Assembly: GCA_037102815.1 (NCBI GenBank)
Contig: BTPP01000010.1
Span: 558,001-622,000, forward strand
Source: Neurospora intermedia
Lineage: Eukaryota; Ascomycota; Sordariomycetes; Sordariales; Sordariaceae
DNA: 64,000 nucleotides
Direction of reading: 5' to 3'
Under the pieces are notes generated by a model that was given only the letters and a program-made list of their open reading frames with translations, searched no databases and was not told the origin of the DNA. Both the position numbers and the translations under genes were made by a program. Shown here piece after piece: positions 1-13,185 of this stretch (its first letter is position 1; each line of letters opens with the position of its first letter).

Positions 1-1678
1 GCCCGAACATTAGGTAGGCTTGCACACTTCACAGTGACAGTGTGGCTGGCTTGTTGTGACTTTATTGGAGTTGGCCTCATTCCTCTCTCTCGTACGACAG
101 ACACTGTTTCGTGGTCTTCTTTACCATCGATGCTGACATTGACACAGTAGTCGATTCCCTTGCTGTTCATGACGGTGAATTTTACAGTCCCTCTCTCTCT
201 CCACAGGGGGCCGGGAGGTCAACTACCCCCTTTCGGGGTTCTTTTGGGTAGCGATGTGCGATGTAAAAGTGTTGTGTTGATCCTCTGACTTATCGGTAAG
301 TTATGTTAATGTGAGTAGGTAGGTAGCTACTGCTTACTGCCCGTGCAGTAGTGTACTACTGAGGACTTACCGACTGGAGGATCTTTAAAGATGCAGTGCA
401 TTGAAGAAACATTTCAGAGTAGAGCCAAGTCACCCAGCCATTGATGTCAATATACAGTAGTAGCTCAATCTGCATTTTCTTTATACTTGGAGTGTTTAGA
501 GACTCTTAACACTTTAACGCATATCTTATCCATCTGCCGTAGAGCGTTGAATATGAAATGGCAGGGAGCACTGAATAAGGTACATCGGTAGATGGAGAGC
601 CCACAATTGTCAGGTAAGGATGGATAATAGCATGAACAGCGACACATATATTAGGCCTACATCACAATGCCACGCTCAGCCTGGTTTTTGGATGTACGGA
701 GTGATTCTCCTGCTCACTGTACGTTCTTCCTACCTCTACCTATCTTTCGACCTTGTTGCTTTCAAGAGTGAGTAACTTCCTTGACCCGGGGAGGGACATG
801 ACAATCTTCTCACGGCGGAGTGGGTTGTAAGTCACGTCGACAATACAGTAGTTGACATGGATGGTACTACTCCCGGGCATCTTGTCCCTCGTGAATGCCT
901 CTGCACCGATGTGTGAATGCCAAGTAGTATCAGTAAGTACGTAGTTTCGGAATCGTCATATTGGAGACGATGTCTACATCCAGACCACTTATTTTAATCA
1001 TCTGTCCCCGACTGTTTGGGTTTAAAAATTCATCATTAGTGTGCAGTAGTTCAACCGCATTGATGAAGTAGTTGATCAACCAAATCCGAAAGCCCATAAA
1101 AGTCGGTTACTCATACTAGAGGTAGAGGTAGTACGAGTATGTTTGAGTCTGTGTAATGTTGAGTGTTAGAAGGGGTAGTAGAGCGATCAAATCTACCATA
1201 GTACTTAAGGATAGCACTCACTAACAGAGGTCTTGACATTCGGCCACCCAGCGTCGTAAGGTACTTGTCATTACCTATGCCACTGCCTCTCAGCACTGCA
1301 ATCTTCGTTGACTGCAGCGACAACCGAGCAGCTTGGGCGGGAGACAATCGTGAAGAACTTACACACCGTCAAAAAGGCAGTTGCGTGGTGGTCGCTCCGA
1401 TCACCGCCGCGTGCACTCACCACTCACGGAAGTGGCAGCTCACGAGCAACTGCCCGATACAGTAATACTTACCCCTACACTTACTTCCTTACTACCTCTA
1501 CGTAGCTCAGTTTGTGCAAGGGAACATCTCACGTACGAAAGTAGTTCTTACCTGCCTGGCCGTACGTAGAAAAAAGAAACGAGTTTGGGAAGGCACGCTC
1601 AGTTGAGAGACATCCGTCGTGCTCACTTGCATACTATCGGTTTCTGGACATGATGAACTGGTGTAGAGTAGAGGTCAC

Positions 1679-1710
1679 TACCTCTAGGTGGGTACCTCTA
1701 GGTAGAGGTA
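1679..1710. repeat. Inverted cluster of TACCTCTA / TAGAGGTA
   Basis: Three octamers lie within 32 bases: two TACCTCTA (1679-1686, 1693-1700) followed by the inverse TAGAGGTA (1703-1710). The last two form a near-perfect palindrome around a short centre and could fold into a hairpin. The same octamer recurs across the window's intergenic DNA. Confidence 0.7.
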
Positions 1711-3575
1711 AGCAACCTAACCACGGATCCTTTCAGCTCAGGCCTCCAGGCAGATTCTTTTCTTCGGCCAGATGACTCAGTTGTTAATCCACAGAATGAG
1801 AAGACGATTCATTTCCATGTCGGAGTTCCAAATCCTACCTGCTTGTTCGAGTCAATCCAGCTGAGGAGACCACTCGATCAGAAGCAGATAAGTGAACAAA
1901 ACTGGCGGGACGATGGGTGCACTGCATTGCAAGAGCGAGAAAGACTAACACTTTCAGCTACTGAAGTTGGCAGTTCCCATCCCGATACTTACGCGAGTGT
2001 TGCACGTGAATAACTGTCCTGTGAAACTGAGATGACGCTACGAAGAAATAAATGTTGAAGCAAGCCGAGGTCTTTTGATATAAGTTGACTTTCCGCGTCT
2101 CACGTCGTTATTTGAAACACTGCATCATCATGAATACCTACCTCTATGGTTGATCTAGCTCCAAGAAGAGGGGCCTAGTGGTCGAGTAGTACCTGGTGAG
2201 AGAAACGCTCACAAGGTACACTGTAGCCAAAGGTCCATCGTCTTCCTACGAGTGTTGACTAATCTTCAAAAGAAGAGTGTCTCTGTCGCTGAAGCTGTAG
2301 TGCAGTACCCTCAATGAGACCAGTTGGGCTAAAGAAGGTTCTGCCAACTGAGCCTGGGTTGGTCGCTTATCAAGAGCAGACGGGACGAGGGCTGGAGGTC
2401 CAGATTTAGTCCGCTGGTGCTTGTTGTCCTCTAGCTTAACATCGGGAGAAGTAGGTGACCGATGGAAGGTGTGGCTGATCGTGACGGAGATACCATATAT
2501 TCCTAGAAGGTAGGTAGGTAATAAAGCGATACGGTCGGGTGCTACTCACCTATCAGTTTTGGAGACTCACTTGAAATCCTGCTTTTTTTTGAATCAGTCA
2601 ATGAGAATCTCTTCAATGACACTCTGATCTGGACTAACATCCGAAAAAACTAGGTACTATCGGGATCGATCGTTTCCATCTATATGAACACATTTTGAAC
2701 CTGACAGTGCGAGAACAGTCCGCACTTACCTACTACATTCAGACAAATATACCTTCGATGGAAATTTAGGAGAGTACCTAGAGAGTGTCCTTTGAAGGCC
2801 GGAGACGTGACTACTTTCAAGACCTGTAAGAAGGTGTTGGTTGTTATATCCTCCCCGACCAACAAGTTCAAAGGCGTCATGTACTTGGGAGAAAGACGGT
2901 ACAATGATCAATACGACTCTGTCTTTACGGCGCTTCGAGAAGTCATTACTCAGTCCTGAATGCCATTTATGTATCTCGTTTAAATATATCGGTGGACTGG
3001 CTAGGCAATATCTTGATTTATTTGCTTTGACCATACCGAAAGAGTAAATTTCCAGAGATCCTCTGATCGTTGCACTGGACCCCGGGGAAAATAAAAGAAA
3101 TCAGAATAAATAAGAAACCCGTCTTGAACGGTATTTCCTCATTTGATTATGGACATTAGTAGGACCGCAGTTGATGGAAGGCAGTTGAGGGTCATTTCTC
3201 TATCCAAAATGCTAACAGGAGAGAGATCCAGGTTACTTATTATGTTGAAACTGTGTTTCCTGACCCCCCATCAGGGCTCGGATCTAGTCCTACTGGTTGG
3301 AGGAACGGAGAAACGGGGGACGAAGGATAGAATGATCCAAGTCCCATCTATGTAATTAAAAGTCAGATCAATGAAGCGAGTGAAATAGTGAGTGCTACCA
3401 GAGCCGGCCACTACATGTGTCATCTGAAAAAAAAAAAAATGTTCCTAGGCGTATAAAAGTAATTTCGTTTTCCTTCAGTTGATGGCAGAGGTGGTCCAAA
3501 ACAGTGAAGACCGGCATACGAATCACGCAGAAGCCCTTTTTTTCCTTCTTTCTTGCCTTCTTTATTTTATTTGGG

Positions 3576-3601
3576 TTTTTTTTTTTTTTTTTTTTTTTTT
3601 T
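3576..3601 (+). repeat. Poly-T tract, 26 T
   Basis: This is an uninterrupted run of 26 T preceded by a T-rich stretch from about 3538. It is a simple-sequence tract in intergenic DNA with no gene evidence on either strand. It could act as a nucleosome-excluding element. Confidence 0.8.
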
Positions 3602-6600
3602 GGAAATAGTCCAACGCGAATCTTGTGTCTCGTAATCTTTCTGGCTGATTAAACCTCTGGTTGCTTACAAAAAGAACCATAAGATGTGCGTAATGGAATG
3701 ATATCAACTTATCATGAGCCTTTCCCACACCGTACCTCGACAACAAGACTTCTTCCGTGGTATGTAAAGTGGTATCGGTTACTTTGCGCTCTGTAGCTGA
3801 CGGGTCCTCCCTGACTGCTTCTATGCAAGATCACTTACTACCAGCGAGTCTAACGAGGTATGTTGCTTGTATCACGTCCCTTCTTATTCGATCAACCACC
3901 TGTCGCCTCACGCCTCTGGGCTTTTTAATACAATGAATACCTACCAACGAAAAACAACAAACCACGTACTACACGGTGATGTACGATCACCCCCAGCATC
4001 TAGGTACAGGCAGTCAACGACCGCCCTGTTTTCTGCAATCCAACGGAGTTGAAGAGTAGGTCCGAAACATTCGTTTTGAGATGTTGCTAGCTCCCGCGTT
4101 GGCTTCAAGACACTCGCAAACGTTGACGCTGTTGATCTAGAGCCGTTAAATTGCCGTCAGCCCTGACCACATCAGATACAATCACCGGGTCGAATACGAT
4201 TCGAGTTTTGACCAAACTTTGTCCAGACGTCGCCATATGTGTCCGTTGACCAAAGCCTAACCGAGACGCGAATTGTAAAAACACTCGTCTGAATGGGGGG
4301 AACGACTCCGTTGAATGCGTAGGTACACTCGGACAGAATAAGCAAAGAAGAACGAAAGGGAGCGAAAAGGTTTAGCTAGTTGCAACAAACATCAACTTGC
4401 TTCCGATAACCACATCAAGTTTGAATCCGAATAAGCCTCAAGTAAGAGGGTTGATTGGCATGAGTTGCTGCTTCATGTTGTGTAGTACAACCTCAGCAAA
4501 CATCATCAATGAGCATTCCTTCATCGGCTTCGGATCAGGCACGTACCTGCCATCGGTTTCAGACAAACTAACTTACTAAGATGTACGGGATCAATGGGTA
4601 CTGCTGGTACGTTCTTGTTAGTGTTTGCTTACCTACCGTTCTCAACTACCTCCTGTGTTCTTCTCTGTGCAGCCGAATTAGGTAATGTCAAACGTGCTGG
4701 ATTGGCTTCAAATCGATGCGGGCCGTTGACCAACTCGGTCACCTACAGAGCTGTTACCTGACGGCAAGTAGTGCCCTGATGTCAAACGGTGACATGGACG
4801 TTTGCGCGACTGGCTTGAAATCCCAAGAACTTGTTCGGGTTCTTGTTGACGCCAAAACATCAACTTGGAACGTGAAGTGTGAATAGGGCCGCCTCTGACG
4901 TATAGAGGAGGAGGAGGAGGTCGATCCCAATTAACATGTACTGCGTAGTAGTGTTGGTGTTAGGTCAAAGGTAGTTATATCCAGCTGCTGTTAGACATTG
5001 GTTAAGGCTACGCCAATTTTGCCTGTCTGTCAGTATCACCTGCCATCCCAAGCTCGGACAAGACACCAGCTTACTAACAGAATGATTTGAAGTCCCGGCA
5101 GCTCGGGGCGCTTGGCCAAAATCCACTGAATCTCGATCCCGTGACCTGATCAGAGCGGCAGACACGGCACATGCTCACAACGAACACAACCAAGCGTAGT
5201 GTACAACACAGAGCATCGAATCTGGGGACAAAGGGCACATGGCAACAACAGCTTGAGCATCCATACCCGAGCTGCCAAGTCCATGGAATGGGATTTCAGC
5301 TTGGTAAATGAAATGAGTTTTGGGCATTTTTCGAGGACCCCTCTGCGAATGAAATTCTTGAGCTGTGGAATTCATGTTCATCATCGCGTGGTGGCGCAAC
5401 CGTGCACCGCTACATATTTACAAGTGTACACCATGATTTGCGACAACAAGAGAGCTAGGGTACTGTAGCTGAGGTGCCTCCCTGGGAGAGTTGACGGATG
5501 TGGATCCACACCGCATCAGGTTGCCCGGGTTGCGTTTAATTACTGCATCCACCAGCTGCTCCGCCCGTCCTCACAAACAACCCACGGGTTCGCTTTCGCT
5601 TGTGCTTCAAGCGAGCCGTGAATAGTCACAAAACACAACGAGGCATTTTTCAAGCGACACACTAGAGCTAGAGAATCCCTCAAAAGAGTGACTTTTTGGT
5701 AACAGATCCTCCTCATCCCTGGTTAACTCGGTAGACCTTTGTGGAGGTTTGCGTACCTTGTGTGCAATGCACGTGTGGTGTTTCGCGTTGCTCATCGCCA
5801 TCAAAAGCGGTGATTTCTCAGTCAGCAGCTTCTCAGCAGAGCGAACTCGGCCGAACCGAGAACCTTGAGAGCCACCAACCAAAGCTAACGGGAAGCGAAC
5901 CCGTGCACGACTCCCAGAAGTCGGTCTGACCCTTGACCTGTGGAGGAAAGTGTGGGCCTTGGAAGGAAAAGAAGCAAAAGAGAAGGGAAGGGCCGGGCGA
6001 ATCAGAGGACTGACCCAAGCGACACGAACCGCGGAGTGTTCTGTGCGTAGATCCGCAGCAAGAGCCCCGGGGACTGTAACCCGGCCGACTAACCGACCCC
6101 GACCTCCTCCCCGACCGACAACGACGCGGGATTTGCGCAGTTGCAGTGTAGTGTAGCAACTGGGAGAGCGACACTGCAGGCCATATGAACTGCATGTCAA
6201 CAGGTCGGTGAGTGGATGACCCCCTCGAGGACCCCCCCCTGGCAAGCCACCCTCTGAGTGGTTCAACTGGACTGGTTGAAGCCTGACAGTGGAGATAGAT
6301 AATCAAGACTTGTGGTTGGTGAGCGAGGGCGCCTTGAGCCGGTTTGGGAAGGTGCTGTGGCTTTGGAGGTTGGCTCTGTGGTTCCTTGATGTGCTGCGCA
6401 TGCTGTTGAGACCGTGTGGTGTTTGCTGGATGTGCGAAGCATTCAACCGACTCTGACTTTCGTCTGGGAAGAGGTTCGTAGGCGGCTGGTAGGTTCCGGA
6501 GTTCAAGGACCCAAACTCATTTGAGTTGGTGGAGCGATGAACCCCTGTTTCTGGAAGCTCTCCCACTCTGCCCGTTCCTGAATATCCGTTGGTAAATCCA

Positions 6601-6791
6601 TCTTCTGTAGCCCTGGCAGTTCGCGGTCGCCGCTCGGTCGACAGATCCCCTATCACGAGATTTTGACTTGTCCCGACTTAGATAAAAGCAAGGCGGAAAT
6701 AGAGAGAGACCCGAGCTCCCGGATACCCAGGGAAACGGTTCACTTCATATAACCCATTGAGGCTGTGAAGCAACAAGTTGATCAATCAAAA

Positions 6792-6809
6792 GGGGGGGGG
6801 GGGGAGGGG
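6792..6809 (+). repeat. Poly-G tract (13 G, one A, 4 G)
   Basis: A run of 13 G, then A, then 4 G lies in non-coding DNA. It is a homopolymer tract prone to length change and to sequencing error. Confidence 0.75.
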
Positions 6810-9800
6810 CATCTGAATTCCGGACTGCGGTAGCTCCTCTTGCTCGCGGACCGCTTGTTTCGCTGCCGTCCTTTGAACATGTGAGGAAGAGAGCCTGTAC
6901 CCTATGCAAGTCACTTGCCACTATACATACCGTAGTTTCGAGGTCAAAACCTACCAAGTAGCAGCTGGGAGTTGCATCGTCGATGCAGTCTTTTACATTT
7001 CAAACTGGAAGTCCGCCACTTATAGATCGCTCTCGAGTTTCTCCGGCTGTTTACGATCCACGGGTTTCTGTATCATTTTTGGAGGTGCTGGTCACCGCTC
7101 CTCAAGCATCCCATGCTCACTTTTTGCCCCTCGGCGCCGCGGAACAGTACCGGGCGGGATTCGGTTAGAAGAGCACCAACGGGGTTGCTGAGGACTTGCC
7201 GGTCTGCTCCAGTGTAGGTGAGTTCAGTTCCCACTTCTCGCAGCGGTGGTTGCGCGCTATCATGGACGCTACTGAGCGTCTGGGCCATGGAATGGAACCA
7301 CGGACCAGCAGAAAGCCCGGTAGTATGGTCCGGGTTGCTGGTGCTTTTGTCTTTGGGTTGAAAGTTATGTGAGAGCTTGAGTGGTTTGGAGGAACCAATC
7401 CGATATGGCTGAAGCATGTTTGCCGGCCGAGCCATTAAAAAGAGGGGACTCTGGCTGAAGAGGGAAAGGGGACCAGTGATCACAAACCAGCGGGTGCTCT
7501 GTGCGTCCTGAATCCCCACCACAGATCGCTGTCATGGTTGCCATGATTGTTTGTTGTTTATGATGTCTTTCTTTTATTTTTGCCGTGAGAATGTATGTTG
7601 GGTGAAACGTGATAAGGAATACTGAAACACTATAACCAATGCCTGCACACCTGGGCCTACATGGACGACGGTGATGCCGGGTGCAACTCCCACTGCGATC
7701 CATGGCCTCGTCCTGCAAAATGGGACATGGATAGGCATGATATGATGGTTGCCCGTTGGTCAGGCCAGATAGCGTGGTCTGAGCCGTGTTCTGATGGATA
7801 TGTGCGATATGTGAGCTCTCAGGTTCCAGGCCTCGGGCTTTTCGAGTCGGTGTCTCTTCTCCAGACCGTAGACCCGCATTCCGTCCGGGCGGCGACGGCC
7901 CGGAAGCCAGAACCAACAAGCGGCCGGACCGCCGTCAAGATCATGTAGTATTGATTGGCCGGTGGTTCGACCAGACTCGCAGAGTTTTCTACGGTCTGCA
8001 AGCAGCGTGCAGCTGGTGCAGCAGCGAGCTTGAAGGCGGTCTGAAGGCGGTCAAGGTGTTTTGTTAACAGTTTGGCTTGTGCGGCCCGCCCACGGCTAAC
8101 ACTTGAGCGTGCATCTCCACTCTTCCCAACCTAATGCAGCTTGGGGAAGAGGGTCCATGTCTCCTCTCCTCTCCTCTCCCCGCCCCACAGCCGCCTGCCT
8201 CAGAGCGAGAACCACGCACGCAGACTGGTGGGTTGACGGGTGCTTTGGTGCGGTGACTGGCAGCACGACGCTGCAGCTTCATTACTGGCAGCACCACAGA
8301 AGGGCTTTGGAAATGAGGAATGAGGCTGAATCAATCAATCAGAAGCCGGCCTTGGTCAGTGGGCGGACCCCATTGAGCGGCGCCGTCCAAGCCGTCCACT
8401 TTCTAGTCGGATGTCCTGCATGGCCTGGCTGCGAGTTGCGCACTGCAGTTCATCGTTAGCTCTAGTGTGGTGTACGTACTGCTAGCTAGCTAAGTTATGT
8501 ACATGGAGATGTGCGGCATACACCATGGTGAGATGGATTCCACCTTGGGCTCAATTGGAAAAGGAGCCCAGAATAGATGATGGAAAGAGGAACAGCAGGA
8601 GGCAATCTCGTCACTTGAGCGCGCAGATCTCCTTTGACCTTTCACCTAGGTAGCCCGTGCGGCGAGAGTCGAAGCCACACTGCAGTGCACAAGTTCAGTA
8701 GCGCAGGCGAAATGAAATTGCAGAGCGAGACCGACAGAAAACCGGGTTTTCTCTGGGCATTGTGCCATTGGAACTTGGGCGGGCTGTGGCTTGCATAAAC
8801 TCTTCATTTTACTTATTCAAGCACCTCTCCGATCCGCCCGCTACCACTCTGCCCACACACAGAGTAAGTATGTACATCTTGACGGTACTATCGACCATCT
8901 GATCTTTCTCGTGCCGTGATACTGTACACTACACACGACACAAAGTCTGAGCAGCCCTAGCTCTTGGTCACCGATCCCCCTCCTCGCCATCCAAAGTGGA
9001 ATTGGTCCAAGAGTTACCCCTCCTCCGCCTTTTCCATCGAGCGTCTGGTGCTGCATCTCATACCACAGATACCACCTTCGAAAAGGCGGAAGCAGTCTTC
9101 CTCGTCTGTTCCTTTCTCGCTAACCACTCGCTACTGCTGCGTCTGCGGAGTCCCGATGCATCCAAACTGGCGGTCTCGTCTCCCGCCCCGTCGTGAATGC
9201 TAGTGCCTGGTTAAGGACAAGGACTGTCTACTGCGGGCGTTGCTTAACTGGAATTTACCAGACGCTCCCCGCCCCGCTCGCGGCTCCCCTGACGCGCGCC
9301 TGACAAGGGACCAGGGCGGCGGGCAATAACTTGCGCTTCGAACCTTTCCGCTTTCACTCTCTTTCCACTCGCTTTCCACCAGACAGGGCCCGGGGAGAAC
9401 AAACCCGACAGGGACTCTGGTTTTTTGCACCAGACAAGGGAAAGGCACTTGTCGAAGGGGGTGGTGCTTCCAGAGCGGACTTCCAAAGCGGACTAGGTCT
9501 TGTCCACCGCGTCCACCGCACCGCTGGGGACGCTCACTGGGTCCCAAATTGCAAGTGGTCCCAAACAAGGGCCAATTTCTCGTTTATATTTCCATCGCCG
9601 CCGGTCCCCCCCCCCCTCCAAGACGCCATCGTCGTCGGAAGCTACGGTGGTTGGACAGGAACTTCGGTGGCCGGTTGCGATCTTATCTTCCCCTCCTACC
9701 CTTCATCAAAGGTTCCTTCGATCTCAAGTTTCTTTCAATATCATCCCAACTTTTATAATACCCACCCTGCCCCGCGCCGGCTTCCGCGGCTAGTCCCCCC

Positions 9801-9849
9801 CTCAGGATCCCTCAACTTGGAATCTTCCAGGTTATCCCACTCTGTAACC

Positions 9850-11388
9850 ATGACGTCCTTCTCCCTCACGGGCGCCGCCCCCAACAAACTCACAAAGACC
9901 CGAGGCGCAAAGGTGGTCAAGCCAATTCTGAAAAAGCTGTCGTCGTCGCCAAAGAACTCGCTGGATTTGAACCGTGGATGGGATGAGCAGCCGGTGGATC
10001 AACTCGACATCGACAACGGAAACAACAGGAATAGCGTCAACTACAGGTCCGCAAAGGATGTTGGCTTTGGGTACGCCGGAGGTGTTGTAGCCGCAAAGGC
10101 AGACGAGGACAGTGTTGCCGACCTGGGTGCTACTGGAAACAGCGTTCGTGTCAAGTACCAGCACGCTCGCTCTGCTTCGCAAACATCGTCTGGCAGTGGC
10201 TCCCGAGCTTTCTGCCATCCTTTCCAGCAGACGCCGCGTACAGCTACCCCGCCGCTGTCGTATGCCCCTTCACTCGCCTCTTTCGATAACGGTCGTTACT
10301 CGCCTACCATTGCAGAGACAGAAGACGAGACGGCCACTGATTCACCACAGCAAGCGCAGCCGCAACCAACAAGTCACCCTATGCAGTCGCCTCCCCCTCC
10401 TCCTCCCGTCAGGTCCAACACCACCAACTGTCTGCGCCAAAGGCCATCCATCGCCAGCTCTCGCGCCAATTCCTATTCGGACGCCAACTCTGCCTCAAAG
10501 ACCCTCCGCATCAACACTGGCCGATCAACCCCCACGGCCATCTCCTCCCACCCTGACGCACATGGCGTTGTTACTACCAGCCGCTCAGACGACCAGCTTG
10601 GCCAGAACGACTCCCCTACTGGCACTGTGGGCGGTGCTGCTTCCTCCACCCAGCAGCAGTCCACGGTTGTGTCTCCGACATCCTCGACTGGCACCCCAAT
10701 GTCTCCCCTGCGCACCTCGCTCGATCTCACCTCGGGCTTCCCTCGTCTGCGCAGCCGTTCCACTGACATCGACTCTGCTGCCCGTCTTGAGAAGATCCGC
10801 AATGCGCGCCGCAAGTTCGAGGAGAAGGAGAGGGCCAACCAGGAAAAGTATGATCGTGAACTGATCAAGAAGCGCGAGCGCAAGGACACCAAGGAAGCGA
10901 GCCGCATTGAAAAGGAGTCTGCGAGGAAGAGCAGCCTTAGCGATCTTCCCAGGCCCTCCATGACCCGCAAGGCCACCGCAACTAGCATCGCAACGATTAC
11001 CGGCCCTACCAGAACCGCTTCGGGATTCAGCTTCACCAAGCACGGCAGTGGCGGTTCTTCCAAGACGAGTCGCTCCAAGGGCGATGTCACTGCTTCCTCA
11101 TTCTGGGATCGGTCTTCCACTATCGGCCCGGCTACCAACCCTACGAGCGGCGACAATTCGCAACCCGAAATGTCTGAGAAGCATGGTCTTGGCTTCGCCA
11201 GCCGCAAGTACGAAAGCGTACCGGCTGACCAGGCTGCTCCCCCGGCTTTCATCGCCAACCCCGTGGATCATGTCAAGTTTGAGCAGACTCGCCGCCGGTC
11301 TAGCGGACCCAAAAGGAAGACCCAGAACTACTGGCAAGAGTTTATCCTTTGGTTGAGGACCAAGATTCTTCGATTGAGCGGTCGCTAA
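9850..11388 (+). CDS. Conserved hypothetical Ser/Pro-rich protein with coiled coil
   Basis: A single-exon gene of 512 codons. I chose the ATG at 9850 because the frame stays open upstream to about 9331 but has no ATG there. I do not recognise a catalytic domain. The protein is mostly disordered: rich in Ser, Thr and Pro, with a run of seven prolines broken by nothing but one Ser-free stretch near residues 178-186. It then has a strongly charged Glu/Arg/Lys segment at about 308-362 that looks like a coiled coil. The C-terminus is a short basic, tryptophan-containing tail ending in Ser-Gly-Arg, which could be amphipathic. It resembles uncharacterised ascomycete proteins by general character only; function is unknown. 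The upstream 500 bases are pyrimidine-rich, as expected for a long fungal leader. Confidence 0.75.
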   Translation: MTSFSLTGAAPNKLTKTRGAKVVKPILKKLSSSPKNSLDLNRGWDEQPVDQLDIDNGNNRNSVNYRSAKDVGFGYAGGVVAAKADEDSVADLGATGNSVRVKYQHARSASQTSSGSGSRAFCHPFQQTPRTATPPLSYAPSLASFDNGRYSPTIAETEDETATDSPQQAQPQPTSHPMQSPPPPPPVRSNTTNCLRQRPSIASSRANSYSDANSASKTLRINTGRSTPTAISSHPDAHGVVTTSRSDDQLGQNDSPTGTVGGAASSTQQQSTVVSPTSSTGTPMSPLRTSLDLTSGFPRLRSRSTDIDSAARLEKIRNARRKFEEKERANQEKYDRELIKKRERKDTKEASRIEKESARKSSLSDLPRPSMTRKATATSIATITGPTRTASGFSFTKHGSGGSSKTSRSKGDVTASSFWDRSSTIGPATNPTSGDNSQPEMSEKHGLGFASRKYESVPADQAAPPAFIANPVDHVKFEQTRRRSSGPKRKTQNYWQEFILWLRTKILRLSGR

Positions 11389-13185
11389 ATAAGGACCTCC
11401 TACCCTTCCAACAACATAACCTATTCACAAACATCGATTTGAACGGACCCAGCGCCTCATGATGGGCGCCATCAGTCGTGCACGAGTCACGAACATCATC
11501 AACACTCAGCATCACATTAAGCGATCTTTTTCATCGTTCGTCAACATACACTGGGCTGGCAACTTTTTTCTGCACAAGAAGGCGTAGCGGGCGTTATTTG
11601 TTTTCATCAGCATGCATCAACGGGTCTTAGTGCCCTAGCCCTTCCCGCTTGGACAGGGAAGTGAGCAGCGACAGGCGTTTTGGTAATCTTTTTTACACAT
11701 GCACTGGAGTTTTATTTTGCATCCGGTGGCGGTTTTCTTCTTTTACTTTTCTTACACTCATTATGATGAAGGCCCTCGATGGAGCGCCTGTTATGACACT
11801 GGATAGGGCATAGAACGGATTTTGCATTGGACGGCGATTATGGACTGGATTGTACTGCTCAGCAGGACATCTCAGAGTTTGATTTCAACGCATATTTAGT
11901 TAGAGCATTGCGATAGGATACTGAGCATCAGCTGCTCCTCACAAAGTCTAGATCCTCAGCTCTCAGAGCTGGATACTTTTCAAGTATCGACTGGCACTCA
12001 GTCAAAGGACAGACACACTCCAACAATACAGTAAAAGTTAGACATACATACTATTGTTTCTTGCCAACGGTAATCTCGGTGTGTATGATCAAGATATCGT
12101 CTAGAATTGGGGGCTGGGAGGATGACCGAAACCCATTCCTTGGTTCTGGTTTGGGGTTGTAAGTGGATGAAGTACGGATGGAGGGTTGCATTGCTTTGCG
12201 GTCAAGCGCTATCGATTGCTTGTAAGTTGTAACGGCTGCGCAGTCCGTTACATTGATTGCAGTGATCTTACGGCGGGATACCACCACATAATTTGGGAGC
12301 CTCTCCTACGATACAGGATCAATGTTCACTCGATTCTTGGTACCTCGCGTCATTGAATTTAGCCTTGACCCGAGTCGAAAACAAGAAGCTACGACCATTT
12401 GACGGCTCATTATGGATATACAGAGGAGATAGTCACAGATATCGAGACCGAAGTATCGAAACCCGTTGGAATATGTCGTCGATATTGAAGTAACTTTGAA
12501 TAGCCTTCTGTCTACTTGATCGGTCCGAATCGAATGCTTCGCGTCCATCTAACCACTAACAACAGATACAACCTCAAAGCGAGCCGCGGGCCTATTACCT
12601 GCTTGGATTTATAGCCTCGGCATCTCCCCAATGCGGCAGCAGCGTTCGTTGTTCACAAGTGGAAGCTACCACCTCACTTGATGGTATGTCAAATTATCTC
12701 CTAACAGGTGCCAAGTATTTTGGAACTTTGGAGCAGCGTTATCTCCACCGTACGCAGGTAACTTTATGTTTATCGCGACCTCTCCACTGTTAGCATCTGG
12801 TAGTTGCACCTCAGCAAATTTGAATTGTGTACAAACCAATCGTGTCGCGAAGCCGCCCTCAATGGACGAAGATATGGGCCCGCCGTTCGTAGGTAGGTAG
12901 TAACGACAAAGCTGACAACGGTACTTGTAACACTTTGTGACCGAGCCATCTTTGTTTTTTTTCCTTCCTTGGGTTGGGGAAGGTGAATTTAAATCTTTTA
13001 CCCCTATCTCGATTACTGAATTCACAGACACCTGGACTCGTTGATCGATGACGACGTGAACGAGACAGGTTCATCCCATCTCAGTTCCTGGTTCAGTATC
13101 GTTGCCCCGTGCAGACACGACCACCCACCAGCGCCCTTCCAAACTCCAAGCAGCGCCAATCATAGTGACCATCTCGAATCTCACG
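11389..13185. other. Intergenic, 3' region of 9850 gene and amidase promoter
   Basis: No coding region is supported. The first several hundred bases are the likely 3' untranslated region of the upstream gene. The rest precedes the amidase start and includes a GTAGGTAGGTAG motif near 12889. Both strands show only short overlapping open frames. Confidence 0.6.

Larger units (their letters stand above)
1..9849. other. Gene-poor stretch upstream of 9850
   Basis: I find no reading frame here with a convincing protein. The open frames are short, low in complexity or overlapping on both strands, and none resembles a known family. I also saw no tRNA or 5S rRNA. The DNA has normal base composition and plenty of CpA and TpG, so it is not RIP-mutated. 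It contains homopolymer tracts, many TACCTA/TAGGTA-type short motifs, and a CT-rich stretch near 8160-8190. The last several hundred bases are pyrimidine-rich and likely hold the promoter and leader of the gene at 9850. Unspliced non-coding RNAs or small multi-exon genes cannot be excluded. Confidence 0.6.

Noticed and set aside
209-232. Possible 5S rRNA fragment (CCGGGAGGTCAACTACC)
   Set aside because: Only a short resemblance to the 5S 3' half; the rest of the gene is absent.
5607-6266. 219-codon open frame on the minus strand
   Set aside because: Low-complexity Gly/Arg/Ser content, overlapping long frames on both strands, and no recognisable domain or splice context.
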